Of a stretch of 64,000 nucleotides of DNA, positions 53,525-60,935 are shown piece by piece. The DNA comes from Metellina segmentata (Eukaryota; Arthropoda; Arachnida; Araneae; Tetragnathidae): contig OX375876.1 of the NCBI GenBank assembly GCA_947359465.1, forward strand, positions 125,314,220 to 125,378,219, read 5' to 3'. The first letter of the stretch is position 1. Every line of letters starts with the position of its first letter. The notes under the pieces are model-generated. The model was given only the letters and a program-made list of their open reading frames with translations. It made no database searches and was not told where the DNA came from. Made by a program: the position numbers and the translations under genes.

Positions 53525-55394
53525 GCTTTTTTGGTCTTGACTCTTTTTTTTTTTTGGTCTCGACTCTTTTTTGGTCTTTGCTCTTTTCTGCTTTTTTTTT
53601 TGGTCACGACTCTTTTTCGGTCTCGACTCTTTTGTGGTGTCAACTCTTTTGTGGTCCCGACTCTTTTTGGTTTTGACTCTTTATTGGTCTTGACACTTTT
53701 TTGGTTTCAACTCGTTTTTTATCCAACTCTTTTTTGGTTTCGATTTTTTTATGGTCTCGACTCTTTTTTGGTTTCGACTTTTTGTGGTCTGGTTTTTTTT
53801 TGGTCTCGACTCTTTTTTGGTTTCGACTTTTTTTGGTATTGACTCTTTTTTTGGTCTTTATTCTTTTTTTTGGTCTCGACTCTTTTTTGGCCTCTGCTCT
53901 TTTCTGCTTTTTTTTTGTCTTGATTTTTTTTTGTCTCGACTCTTTTTCGGTCTCGACTCTTTTTTTGGTCTCGACTCTTTTTTTTTGTCTCGACTCTTTC
54001 TTGGTGTCAACTCTTTTGTGTTCTGGACTCTTTTTTGGTTTCGACTTTTTTTATGGTGAGGACTTTTTATTTTGTCTCTACTCTTTTGTGGTCCTGTCTC
54101 TTTTGTGGTCTCAACTCTTTTTTGGTCCCGACTCTTTTTGGTTTTGACTCTTTATTGGTCTTGACTCTTTTTTTTGGTCCCGACTCTTTTTTTTTGGTCT
54201 CGACCCTTTTTTTTGGTCTTAACTCTTTTTTGGTGGTCTCGACTCTTTTTTGGTGGTCTTGACTCTTTTTTTGTCTCGACTCTTTTTCGGTCACGACTCT
54301 TTTTGGTTTCGACTCTTTATTGGTCTTGACTCTTTTTTGGTGGTCTCGACTCGTTTTTGGTCTCTGCTCTTTTCTGCTTTTTTTGTGGTCCTGTCTCTTT
54401 TGTGGTCTCAACTCTTTTTTGGCCCCGACTCTTTTTGGTTTTGACTCTTTATTGGTCTTGACTCTTTTTTTTGGTCCCGACTCTTTTTTTTTGGTCTCGA
54501 CCCTTTTTTTGGTCTCGACTCTTCTTTGGTTTCGACTTTATTTTGGTCTGGTTTTTTTTTCGGTCTCGATTCTTGTGGTCTTGACTCGTTTTTTTGGTCC
54601 TGACTCTTTTGTGGTCTTAAATCTTTTGTGGTCTAGACTCTTTTTTGGTCCGGACTTTTTTTGTCTCGACTCTTTTTCGGTCTCGACTCTTTTTGGTTTC
54701 GACTCTTTATTGGTCTTGACTCTTTTTTGGTGGTCTCGACTCGTTTTTGGTCTCTGCTCTTTTCTGCTTTTTTTTTGGTCTCGACTCTTTATTTTTTGTC
54801 TCGACTCTTTTTTTTGGTCTCGACTCTTTTTTTGGTCTCGACTCTTTGGTTTCGACTTTATTTTGGTCTGGTTTTTTTTTCGGTCTCGATTCTTGTGGTC
54901 TTGACTCGTTTTTTTGGTCCTGACTCTTTTGTGGTCTAGACTCTTTTTTGGTTTCGACTTTTTGTGGTCTGGTTTTTTTTTGGTCTCGACTCTTTTTTGG
55001 TTTCGACTTTTTTTGGTCTTTATTCTTTTTTTTGGTCTCGACTCTTTTTTGGCCTCTGCTCTTTTCTGCTTTTTTTTTGTCTTGATTTTTTTTTGTCTCG
55101 ACTCTTTTTCGGTCTCGACTCTTTTTTTGGTCTCGACTCTTTTTTTTTTGTCTCGACTCTTTCTTGGTGTCAACTCTTTTGTGTTCTGGACTCTTTTTTG
55201 GTTTCGACTTTTTTTATGGTGAGGACTTTTTATTTTGTCTCTACTCTTTTGTGGTCTTGTCTCTTTTGTGGTCTCAACTCTTTTTTGGTCCCGACTCTTT
55301 TTGGTTTCGACTCTTTATTGGTCTTGACTCTTTTTTGGTCTGGAATTTTTTTTATGGTGAGGACTCTTTTTTGGTCTGCTCTTTTGTGTTCTCG

Positions 55395-55423
55395 ACTCTT
55401 TTCCACAAAAAAAAATAGTCTAC
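55395..55423 (-). repeat. Inverted satellite monomer, site 8
   Basis: Same form as site 7, carried by the 1,899-bp offset duplication near the array edge. Confidence 0.75.
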
Positions 55424-55660
55424 GCTTTTTTGGTCTTGACTCTTTTTTTTTTTTGGTCTCGACTCTTTTTTGGTCTTTGCTCTTTTCTGCTTTTTTTTTT
55501 GGTCACGACTCTTTTTCGGTCTCGACTCTTTTGTGGTGTCAACTCTTTTGTGGTCCCGACTCTTTTTGGTTTTGACTCTTTATTGGTCTTGACACTTTTT
55601 TGGTTTCAACTCGTTTTTTATCCAACTCTTTTTTGGTTTCGATTTTTTTATGGTCTCGAC

Positions 55661-56297
55661 TCTTTTTTGGTCTTGACTCTTATGTGGTCTCAACTCTTTT
55701 ATTTTTTTATTTCTCTTACTCTTTTTTGGTTTCGACTTTTTTTTTGTCTTGACAATTTTTTTTGGTCTTGACTCTTTTATTTTGGTCTCGGCTCCTTTTT
55801 GGTCTCTGCTCTTTTCTTCTTTTTTTTGTCTTGACTCTTTTTTTTTGGTCTTGACTCTTTTTTTTGGTCTTGAATCTTTTTCGGTCTCGACTCTTTTGTG
55901 GTCTCGACTCTTTTTTTATGGTGAGGACACTTTTTTTTTGTCTCGACTCTTTTTTTTTGTCTTGATTTTTTTTGGTCTCGACTCTTTTTTGGTCTCTGCT
56001 CTTTTATTTTTTTTTGGTCTCTACTCTTTTTTGGTCCTGAATCTTTTGTGGCGTCAACTCTTTTGTGGTCTCGACTCTTTTTTGGTCCGGACTTTTTTGG
56101 TTTCGACTCTTTATTGGTCTTGACTCTTTTTTGGTCTTGACTCTTTTTTGGTCTCGACTCTTTTTTGTTCTCGACTCTTTTTTGGTTTCATCGTTTTTTG
56201 GTCCAACTCTTTTTTGGTTCAGATTTGTTTTTGGTCTCGACCCTTTTTTTTATCACAACTCTTTTTTTGGTCTTGACTCTTTTTTGGTCCTGACTCC
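55661..56297 (+). repeat. Diverged right edge of the satellite
   Basis: Monomers remain recognisable but carry more private changes, such as TTTATTTTTTTATTTCTC near 55,700, GACAATTTT near 55,751 and TATCACAACTC near 56,252. No long match to an internal higher-order unit runs across this part. It ends at GGTCCTGACTCC. Confidence 0.7.
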
Positions 56298-56439
56298 AAA
56301 AATTTTGCTTATACATAAATTTTATGAGTTTTTCGCAAATTAATCCCTTGTTAATAACTACTTAAACTATTCATAACTTAATTTTAATTAATGTTTTACT
56401 TGTCTTATAACCATAGCCATCAGGGGAGGTTCAGTTGAG
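56298..56439 (+). repeat. Satellite-edge repeat, copy A
   Basis: The first non-satellite DNA is a 142-bp unit starting AAAAATTTTGCTTATACAT, continuing through TTATGAGTTTTTCGCAAATT and TTAATAACTACT, and ending CATAGCCATCAGGGG then TTCAGTTGAG. It recurs as copies B and C, so these are three tandem units beside the array. No coding potential is seen. Confidence 0.85.
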
Positions 56440-56449
56440 AAAAATTTTG

Positions 56450-56452
<3 letters not shown>

Positions 56453-56545
<93 letters not shown>
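56453..56545. repeat. (AT)n microsatellite
   Basis: Ninety-three bases of pure alternating AT. Its last TA is the left target-site copy of the transposon. Only a short pure tract, 58,049-58,057, remains on the other side, so the element went into the right part of the tract, or the left part expanded later. Confidence 0.97.
56544..56545. repeat. TA target-site duplication, left
   Basis: TA directly before CAGGG. Because it lies in an AT tract the duplication cannot be told from pre-existing TA, but it fits the TA preference of Tc1/mariner elements. Confidence 0.85.
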
Positions 56546-56548
<3 letters not shown>

Positions 56549-56667
56549 GGTGGTCCCGAATTCATGGTACAAACTTTAATGGTAGGTACAGGACATTGTA
56601 ACAATGATTTATTGTATAGGAATGTATAGTCGCAAGTGACGCGGTTAGGCGTAAACAGGGGAAATAA
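56546..56667 (+). repeat. Left terminal inverted repeat
   Basis: Bases 1-100 of the element pair perfectly with its right end. Two mismatches follow at element positions 101 and 107, then pairing continues to position 122 (AAACAGGGGAAATAA). Transposase-binding sites are expected here; I cannot define them from sequence alone. Confidence 0.95.
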
Positions 56668-56794
56668 AAGGAAAGAGAAATGGAGTGATCGGTTGGTATC
56701 ATTGCCGGTAGAGGGCAGTAGATGTCTAGCCGCTGTTGAACATGATGCATCGCAGTAGGGAAAAGCGCCATTCACAATTGTGCTGCCGTAGACG

Positions 56795-57871
56795 ATGGGT
56801 GACTTTACGTATGCAGAAAAAGCAGACATGCATTACATGTACGGCCGTGCAAATGGTAACGGCAGAGCTGCGTTACGAATGTATCGCGCGGAGTATCCTG
56901 ATCGACGAATGCCGGATCATAGAATTTTTCAACGGTTACATCGTCAACTTTGTGAAACAGGTGCGTTCGACGTCAACAGACATGGCGCTGGTCGAGTAAG
57001 AGTTGTACGCACTCCAAGGCTGGAAGAAAGCATCTTGAACATTGTGGCTGATAGACCCGAGTCAAGCACAAGAACTTTTGCTCGTGACGTAGGTGTGAGT
57101 CATCAGACTGTATGCAGAGTGTTAAACGAAAATCGCTTACACCCCTTCCATTTTCAGAAAGTACAAGCATTGAATCCGGCAGATTATCCTCGCCGCGTGA
57201 ACTTCTGCCTGTGGGTGATGCAGCAATGTGCGTTGCAGCCGGATTTCGTAGATTATGTGCTATTTACAGATGAAGCGACATTTTCACGCGAGGGTGTCTT
57301 TAATGCGCACAATTCCCATGTGTGGGCAACCGATAATCCACATGCAACGCGTCGACATGCGTTTCAACAACGTTTCAGTATTAATGTGTGGGCTGGTATT
57401 GTGAACGACTTTTTGATTGGCCCATACTTACTACCCACGCGGCTCACTGGCGGAAGCTATCTTATTTTTCTGAAAGAAGTGTTACCACAACTGCTGCATG
57501 ATGTTCCGATCGCCATTCGTAACCGCATGTGGTTTCAGCACGATGGGGCGCCAGCACACTTCAGCATTGATGTACGGAATTACCTGAATGTCACGTTTGG
57601 TACTCGATGGATTGGGCGTGGTGGACCAGTCCCTTGGCCACCCCGATCTCCCGATTTATCGAGCCTCGATTACTTTTTATGGGGACATCTAAAGCATCTT
57701 GTTTATGAGACTCCAGTTGACTCAGATGAGGATCTCGTCGCTCGCTTATCTGTAGCTGCTGCAGGTGTGCGTGAAATACCAGGCATCTTTGAACGTGTAC
57801 GCCAATCGCTCCACCGACGCTGTCAAGCATGTATCGATACTGGTGGACGCAATTTTGAACAATTACTGTAA
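56795..57871 (+). CDS. Mariner-like transposase, 358 aa, intact
   Basis: The enzyme would cut the element at its inverted ends and paste it at TA sites in the nucleus. Residues 1-60 form a helix-turn-helix of the DUF4817 type (starting FTYAEKADMHYMYG). A second helix-turn-helix lies near 90-115 (STRTFARDVGVSHQTVCRVL). Together they would bind the inverted repeats. The DDE/D catalytic domain follows: D159 in LFTDE, D250 in QHDGAPAH and D292 in LDYFLWG, with 41 residues between the last two. WPPRSPDL before D292 is the usual conserved stretch. The ATG at 56,795 has A at -3 and G at +4 and opens directly on the conserved N-terminus. The frame runs uninterrupted to TAA at 57,869. Length is normal for the superfamily. 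Automated pipelines may label such proteins Tc3-like; the final D rather than E points to the mariner side. Confidence 0.95.
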   Translation: MGDFTYAEKADMHYMYGRANGNGRAALRMYRAEYPDRRMPDHRIFQRLHRQLCETGAFDVNRHGAGRVRVVRTPRLEESILNIVADRPESSTRTFARDVGVSHQTVCRVLNENRLHPFHFQKVQALNPADYPRRVNFCLWVMQQCALQPDFVDYVLFTDEATFSREGVFNAHNSHVWATDNPHATRRHAFQQRFSINVWAGIVNDFLIGPYLLPTRLTGGSYLIFLKEVLPQLLHDVPIAIRNRMWFQHDGAPAHFSIDVRNYLNVTFGTRWIGRGGPVPWPPRSPDLSSLDYFLWGHLKHLVYETPVDSDEDLVARLSVAAAGVREIPGIFERVRQSLHRRCQACIDTGGRNFEQLL

Positions 57872-57897
57872 ACATGACACTTGTCAACAACGCTTTC

Positions 57898-57903
57898 AAT
57901 AAA
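57898..57903 (+). promoter_or_regulatory. Polyadenylation signal of the transposase gene
   Basis: AATAAA lies 27 bases after the stop codon and before the right inverted repeat, with a T-rich stretch (TTTGTTTTTCC) just after it. No clear TATA box is visible before the coding start. Confidence 0.7.
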
Positions 57904-57926
57904 ATCTTTGTTTTTCCTTTCGGCCG

Positions 57927-58048
57927 TTATTTCCCCTGTTTTCGCCTCACCGCGTCACTTGCGACTATACATTCCTATACAATAAATCATTGTTACAATG
58001 TCCTGTACCTACCATTAAAGTTTGTACCATGAATTCGGGACCACCCTG
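57927..58048 (-). repeat. Right terminal inverted repeat
   Basis: Reverse complement of the left end: the outer 100 bp are identical and the inner 22 bp have two mismatches. It ends CCACCCTG followed by TA. Confidence 0.95.
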
Positions 58049-58050
58049 TA
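58049..58050. repeat. TA target-site duplication, right
   Basis: TA directly after the CCACCCTG end, matching the TA before the left end. Confidence 0.85.
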
Positions 58051-58198
58051 TATATATTATGAGTTTTTCACAAATTAATTCCTTGTTAATAACTACTCCA
58101 ACTGTTTATAACTTAATTTTTATTAATGTTTTACTTGTGTAATAAACATAGCCGTCAGGGTGGGGGTTGGGGGTTCAATCCCTCCCCATTCAGTTGAG

Positions 58199-58390
58199 AA
58201 AATTTTTTCTAATATAAATATAATGAGTTTTTTACAAATTAATCCCTTTTTTAATATTACCCAAGCTATTCATAACTTAATTTTAAATAATGTTTTTCTT
58301 GTGGAATAAATCAATGTAATCGATGAAACAATGGTACAATAGTTCATAGGCGTAACCAGGGGGAGTTGGGGGTTCAACCCCCCATTCAGT
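58199..58390 (+). repeat. Satellite-edge repeat, copy C
   Basis: It repeats copies A and B from AAAATTTTTTCTAATATA through TTCATAACTTAATTTTAAAT. It then gains about 30 bases (ATCGATGAAACAATGG region) before its end block CATAGGCGTAACCAGGGGG and TTCAACCCCCCATTCAGT. It is the longest and most complete of the three. Confidence 0.8.
58345..58390 (+). repeat. CATAGGCGT motif, outer left arm
   Basis: CATAGGCGTAACCAGGGGG, then a short hairpin (GGGGGTTCAACCCCCC) and ATTCAGT. A related block lies inverted at 62,495-62,539. It is also the end block of repeat copy C, so it may be a repeat terminus and not the end of a 4.2-kb element. Confidence 0.6.
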
Positions 58391-58507
58391 TTGTCATAAA
58401 AGATAGTCAAATTTGTTAATGAAAAGCAATCGGAGTATTAAGCTTTGTGGCTTTTTAAACTAGATTGTATAAAAATTAAAAATATTTTTACACTCATAAT
58501 ATAAATG
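58391..58507. other. AT-rich spacer, nothing recognised
   Basis: No open frame, tandem repeat or RNA-like structure is seen between the end of repeat copy C and the ATATAAGCCGA motif. Confidence 0.6.
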
Positions 58508-58540
58508 CCGTATATAAGCCGATCCATGTATAAGCCGAGG
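58508..58540 (+). repeat. ATATAAGCCGA motif pair, left
   Basis: CCGTATATAAGCCGA at 58,508-58,522 is followed by GTATAAGCCGAGG at 58,528-58,540. The 15-mer recurs exactly at 61,792. Clustered TATAAGCCGA motifs resemble transposon termini, but I cannot name the family. Confidence 0.6.
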
Positions 58541-58767
58541 GTGCGTGTTTTCTTCAAAAATTTACCAAAAATTCAAAACCTTTATGTAAAGCGAAACAAA
58601 GAGTAAAAAAAAAATTTTGTGACGTTAAAACCATACGTCCTAAAGCCATGAGGGCGTAATGTCGCCAAGAAGGTAAAACTGGTGAAATATTTTCCCATCA
58701 AATCGTTGTAAAGTAAAACGCTAGCTGTAACCTGCTAATGATTTTCCAGTGTCCAGACGATCCAGCT

Positions 58768-59120
58768 CCTGATATCAGACCTCTGGCGGGGTGATTGAAA
58801 GGTGATGATGTACTGTACATTACGATTCAAAAGGGTGAGGGGATTCATTATGGCTCTTAAAGAAACTCGGGTAGGTTCTAAATGTGATTTAACTCTCCAA
58901 CTGTTCGCCACGATTTAACTTGGCAGTAAAGATGTGCAATGATGAGCGTTCTGAGCTTTAAGCCGCATGTTTCACTGCAAGGTTGTCTACTCGCTCCCTT
59001 TCCAAAGGTGACCACTAATGATCTTAAATTAAACTCGGGTAGGGTCTAAATGACCACTAATGAAATTTCCCAGTTCCCCACACCTGATACCGGACCTCTG
59101 ACTGGGTGATTGACAGATGA
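58768..59120 (+). repeat. Non-coding DNA with dispersed direct repeats
   Basis: CCTGATATCAGACCTCTGG at 58,768 recurs as CCTGATACCGGACCTCTGA at 59,083, and both continue into GGGTGATTGA. AAACTCGGGTAGG at 58,863 recurs at 59,031, and GACCACTAATGA occurs twice near 59,009 and 59,052. The spacings (315, 168 and about 43 bp) do not form one tandem period, so this looks like an old rearranged element. No coding frame is supported. Confidence 0.55.
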
Positions 59121-59132
59121 TCAGTTCAACAA

Positions 59133-59255
59133 CAGGGTGGTAACAGAACCGGGAAATCAGGGAATTCTCAGGGAACTTTTTGATTCTGGAAATATCAGGG
59201 AACTCTTAGGAAAAATTTCCAAATTTCACAAAAAATCAGGGAATTTTTAAAATTT
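59133..59255 (+). repeat. CAGGGAA-rich interspersed repeat fragment
   Basis: The stretch opens CAGGGTGGTAACAGAACCGGG and contains several copies of ATCAGGGAA or CTCAGGGAA separated by T-rich DNA. Repeats of this look are common in arthropod genomes. A further ATCAGGGAAAT lies at about 61,730 in the same orientation, possibly the other part of an element later split by insertions. Confidence 0.5.
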
Positions 59256-59534
59256 TTATGAAAACGGTAACTATTGTCGTTTATGGTCTATTAAGAGATG
59301 CGCGATTACAGATACTTTTGAGAATCGAAAAAAATTTTTTCGCCGAAATTGTAATTCGAATAAAGATTACTCGCGTCATAATTTTCGAACACTTTCGCTG
59401 TTGGAGAGTCTCGTCGGCGTGAGGCCAGCTATACAACTTGTGGTATACAATTTTAAATTTGTGTAACTGATGATGTTTTTTTTTGTGCATCAAATTAATA
59501 TTTTTTGCTTGCAATTACATTTTGGTAGAATTTT
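59256..59534. other. AT-rich DNA, no gene recognised
   Basis: A 77-residue frame on the minus strand (59,281-59,514) has no recognisable motif and is basic and low in complexity. I do not call it a gene. Confidence 0.6.
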
Positions 59535-59600
59535 TTGGTAAAGCTTCAGTCTACGTTTATAGCGATGTAATGACCTTGGCGCTTTTTTGGCGCACTTCTA
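59535..59600 (+). repeat. Inverted repeat, left arm
   Basis: Starts TTGGTAAAGCTTCAGTCTAC and ends TTGGCGCACTTCTA. It pairs with 61,368-61,437 in inverse orientation with scattered mismatches and a few indels. The pair encloses about 1.77 kb. Confidence 0.8.
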
Positions 59601-59827
59601 AATTCGCCAAAGAAGGAATTTTTCAAATGAACCAATGAAATCAATCGACAGTTCAACAAATTTTGAAAGAACTTTAAAGAATACTAGCCACTGCGTGGCC
59701 AGCACGGCGTTGCCCGTGACGGTTCTTTTCGTGGGGTCAGGTGCTAACTAATTAGGTGCTGCTCGCAAACCTCGGTGATTGCTACGAATACGGTTTGAGA
59801 AAAAAACGAAATGAGAATTTGTAGCTT

Positions 59828-60047
59828 ATTGGATAACAGCCATCATGGCGTTGCCCGTGGTGTTGGTTTGCTTTGCAAACCAAATAAAAATGTGTAGTCT
59901 ATTGGAATGAATTCCCTGCAAATTTCCATTTGGTTTGCGAACGCAAACCAAATTATGAATATTGTGAACTATGATTTGCATCGCAAATTGGATAACAGCC
60001 ATAGCGGAATTGCCCGTGGTGTTTGTTGGTTTGCTGCGCAAACCAAA
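59828..60047 (+). repeat. 159-bp internal direct repeat
   Basis: ATTGGATAACAGCCAT, then GCCCGTGGTGT and GCAAACCAAA, occurs at 59,828-59,884 and again at 59,987-60,047. Several GGTTTGC and GCAAACC pairs in both orientations give this part potential to fold. Confidence 0.7.
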
Positions 60048-60160
60048 TGGGAATTCGGCTTAACGTCACAATCTCTTGTGAAAATATAAATATTTAGTTG
60101 AAAAATGATTTATTAAAAGAAAATCAAACGTATAAGGTAAACGTATCTATCTGGTGTCAA

Positions 60161-60430
60161 ATTTCAAATCAGTTGAAATTTTCAATCTATCTTCAACGAT
60201 CCCGATTTTACAAAAAAGAAATAAACAATACCAGACAAAAAAAATTATCTCTAAACATCACATCCTTTTGCGAAAATTATGTAATTAAAAAGATATGTAA
60301 TTTAAAAATTCTATTTATTTAAAAAAAAAAAAAAACTTTTTTTTAGGTATTGATAAAATGTGAAATTTTCCGCAGATTTCAAATCCGTTGAAATTTTTAC
60401 TCTATCTTTAACGGTATAGTGGATAGAAAA
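60161..60430 (+). repeat. 214-bp internal direct repeat
   Basis: ATTTCAAATCAGTTGAAATTT at 60,161 returns as ATTTCAAATCCGTTGAAATTT at 60,375. Each is followed by a CTATCTTCAACG or CTATCTTTAACG segment. The TTTCAA/TTGAAA halves are a short palindrome. Confidence 0.65.
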
Positions 60431-60763
60431 AAGAACTGAATAACTCCAGTTAAAAGTCTTTGTTTTTTTTATCGTAAAATAATTCCTTCGCGAAAAATGA
60501 TAACGGAGACGAAAAAAATAAATTTAGAATATGTGGTCTTCTAGGCTGATCAAATTCACTTTTTAATGTTCTAGATTGAATTTTAAAATTCACCACGACT
60601 AGAAATTGCAAAACCTTTGGACTACCTGTGATGTAAGTGCCATAGATTCGTCAGGACTTTGCGTGCAAGAAACAAACAGACAGATTGACAAACACTTCTG
60701 TTTATTATATTAGATATTCAAAATGAAAATTTAACCTTCTGATTACGACTATCGATATAACAA

Positions 60764-60935
60764 GCACGATTCTTATAACTTTCAATGCACAACTGCTGTA
60801 ACGACCGTAATCTAAATTATTTCTTGGCGCGATTCTTATAACTTTTAAGGTACAACTGATGTACTGGCTGTAGTCTAAATTCTTCCTTGGCGCGATCATA
60901 GTACAACTGCTGTACCGGCCGTAGTCTAAGGTTCG
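60764..60935 (+). repeat. 63-bp tandem repeat, 2.7 copies
   Basis: Units start at 60,764, 60,827 and 60,890 with GCRCGAT, exactly 63 bp apart. Each carries ACAACTG and GTARTCTAA. The third lacks the TTCTTATAACTTTTAAG part and is cut at TCTAA by the MITE candidate. Confidence 0.85.

Larger units (their letters stand above)
47488..55660 (+). repeat. Family B satellite block, third and largest
   Basis: Family B units are shuffled more here than in the other two blocks. ATGGTGAGGAC landmarks fall at 49,587, 50,393, 52,542, 53,317, 54,053 and 55,216, giving irregular spacings of 806, 2,149, 775, 736 and 1,163 bp. About 48.05-49.03 kb recurs at 51.11-52.08 kb (offset 3,053), and about 53.3-53.77 kb recurs at 55.2-55.67 kb (offset 1,899). 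Three inverted monomers lie in it. Confidence 0.8.
1..56297 (+). repeat. Satellite array, 17-18 bp monomer
   Basis: The whole stretch is built head to tail from one short unit, GGTCTCGACTCTTTTTT, whose T run varies from about four to ten bases. Dividing the length by 17-18 bp gives on the order of 3,000 units. Common variants change CTCGACTC to CTTGACTC, CTCAACTC or CTCTGCTC, or end the T run in GT, TC or AT. Orientation is constant except for eight inverted monomers listed separately. The top strand is very T-rich and A-poor. I see no gene, RNA gene or autonomous element inside it. The left end is cut by the window; the right end is at about 56,297, where the last GACTC unit meets AT-rich DNA. 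I do not recognise this satellite family from memory. Confidence 0.97.
56546..58048 (+). mobile_element. Complete mariner-like transposon, DD41D type
   Basis: This is a 1,503-bp class II element of the IS630-Tc1-mariner superfamily. It begins CAGGGTGGTCCCG and ends in the reverse complement. It is bounded by TA on both sides (56,544-56,545 and 58,049-58,050), the target duplication of this superfamily. Terminal inverted repeats are perfect for 100 bp and extend to 122 bp with two mismatches. A single intact transposase gene lies between them with a polyadenylation signal after it. Perfect ends and an unbroken frame suggest a young, possibly mobile copy. The catalytic spacing resembles the DD41D (rosa-like) group known from insects; the exact family needs a database comparison. 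Confidence 0.95.
56440..58198 (+). repeat. Satellite-edge repeat, copy B, split by a transposon
   Basis: The copy starts AAAAATTTTGCTAATATA at 56,440, is interrupted by the AT microsatellite and the mariner-like element, and resumes at about 58,058 with TTATGAGTTTTTCACAAATT. It ends in CATAGCCGTCAGGG, a G-rich/C-rich stretch and TTCAGTTGAG at 58,198. Taking out the insertion restores a unit in register with copies A and C. Confidence 0.85.
59681..60714 (+). repeat. Interspersed repeat, ATACTAGC to TTATATTAGA type
   Basis: It opens ATACTAGCCACTGCGTGG with GGCGTTGCCCGTG close behind. It closes with GATTCGTCAGGACTTTGCG, a run of ACAGACAG-like units and TTTATTATATTAGA. This start and end pairing is a familiar pattern of high-copy insect repeats, but I cannot assign it to LINE, SINE or Helitron. 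No long open frame remains, so this copy is non-autonomous or decayed. Two internal duplications are listed separately. Confidence 0.6.

Noticed and set aside
1..56297. CRISPR array
   Set aside because: Units are contiguous with no unique spacers, and the genome is eukaryotic.
1..56297. Telomeric repeat
   Set aside because: The unit does not match TTAGG, TTAGGG or other short G-rich telomere repeats, and the array is followed by ordinary repeat DNA on the right.
1..56297. CENP-B box within the 17-bp unit
   Set aside because: The length matches but the required TTCG and CGGG cores do not occur together at the right spacing in the monomer.
56431..56829. Minus-strand 132-residue frame with a run of Y and I
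   Set aside because: It is the translation of the AT microsatellite and the transposon end.
56736..56999. Plus-strand 87-residue frame overlapping the transposase start
   Set aside because: It is a different frame of the transposase gene with no motif of its own.
57591..57899. Minus-strand 102-residue frame inside the transposon
   Set aside because: It lies antisense to the conserved catalytic part of the transposase, whose frame explains the sequence.
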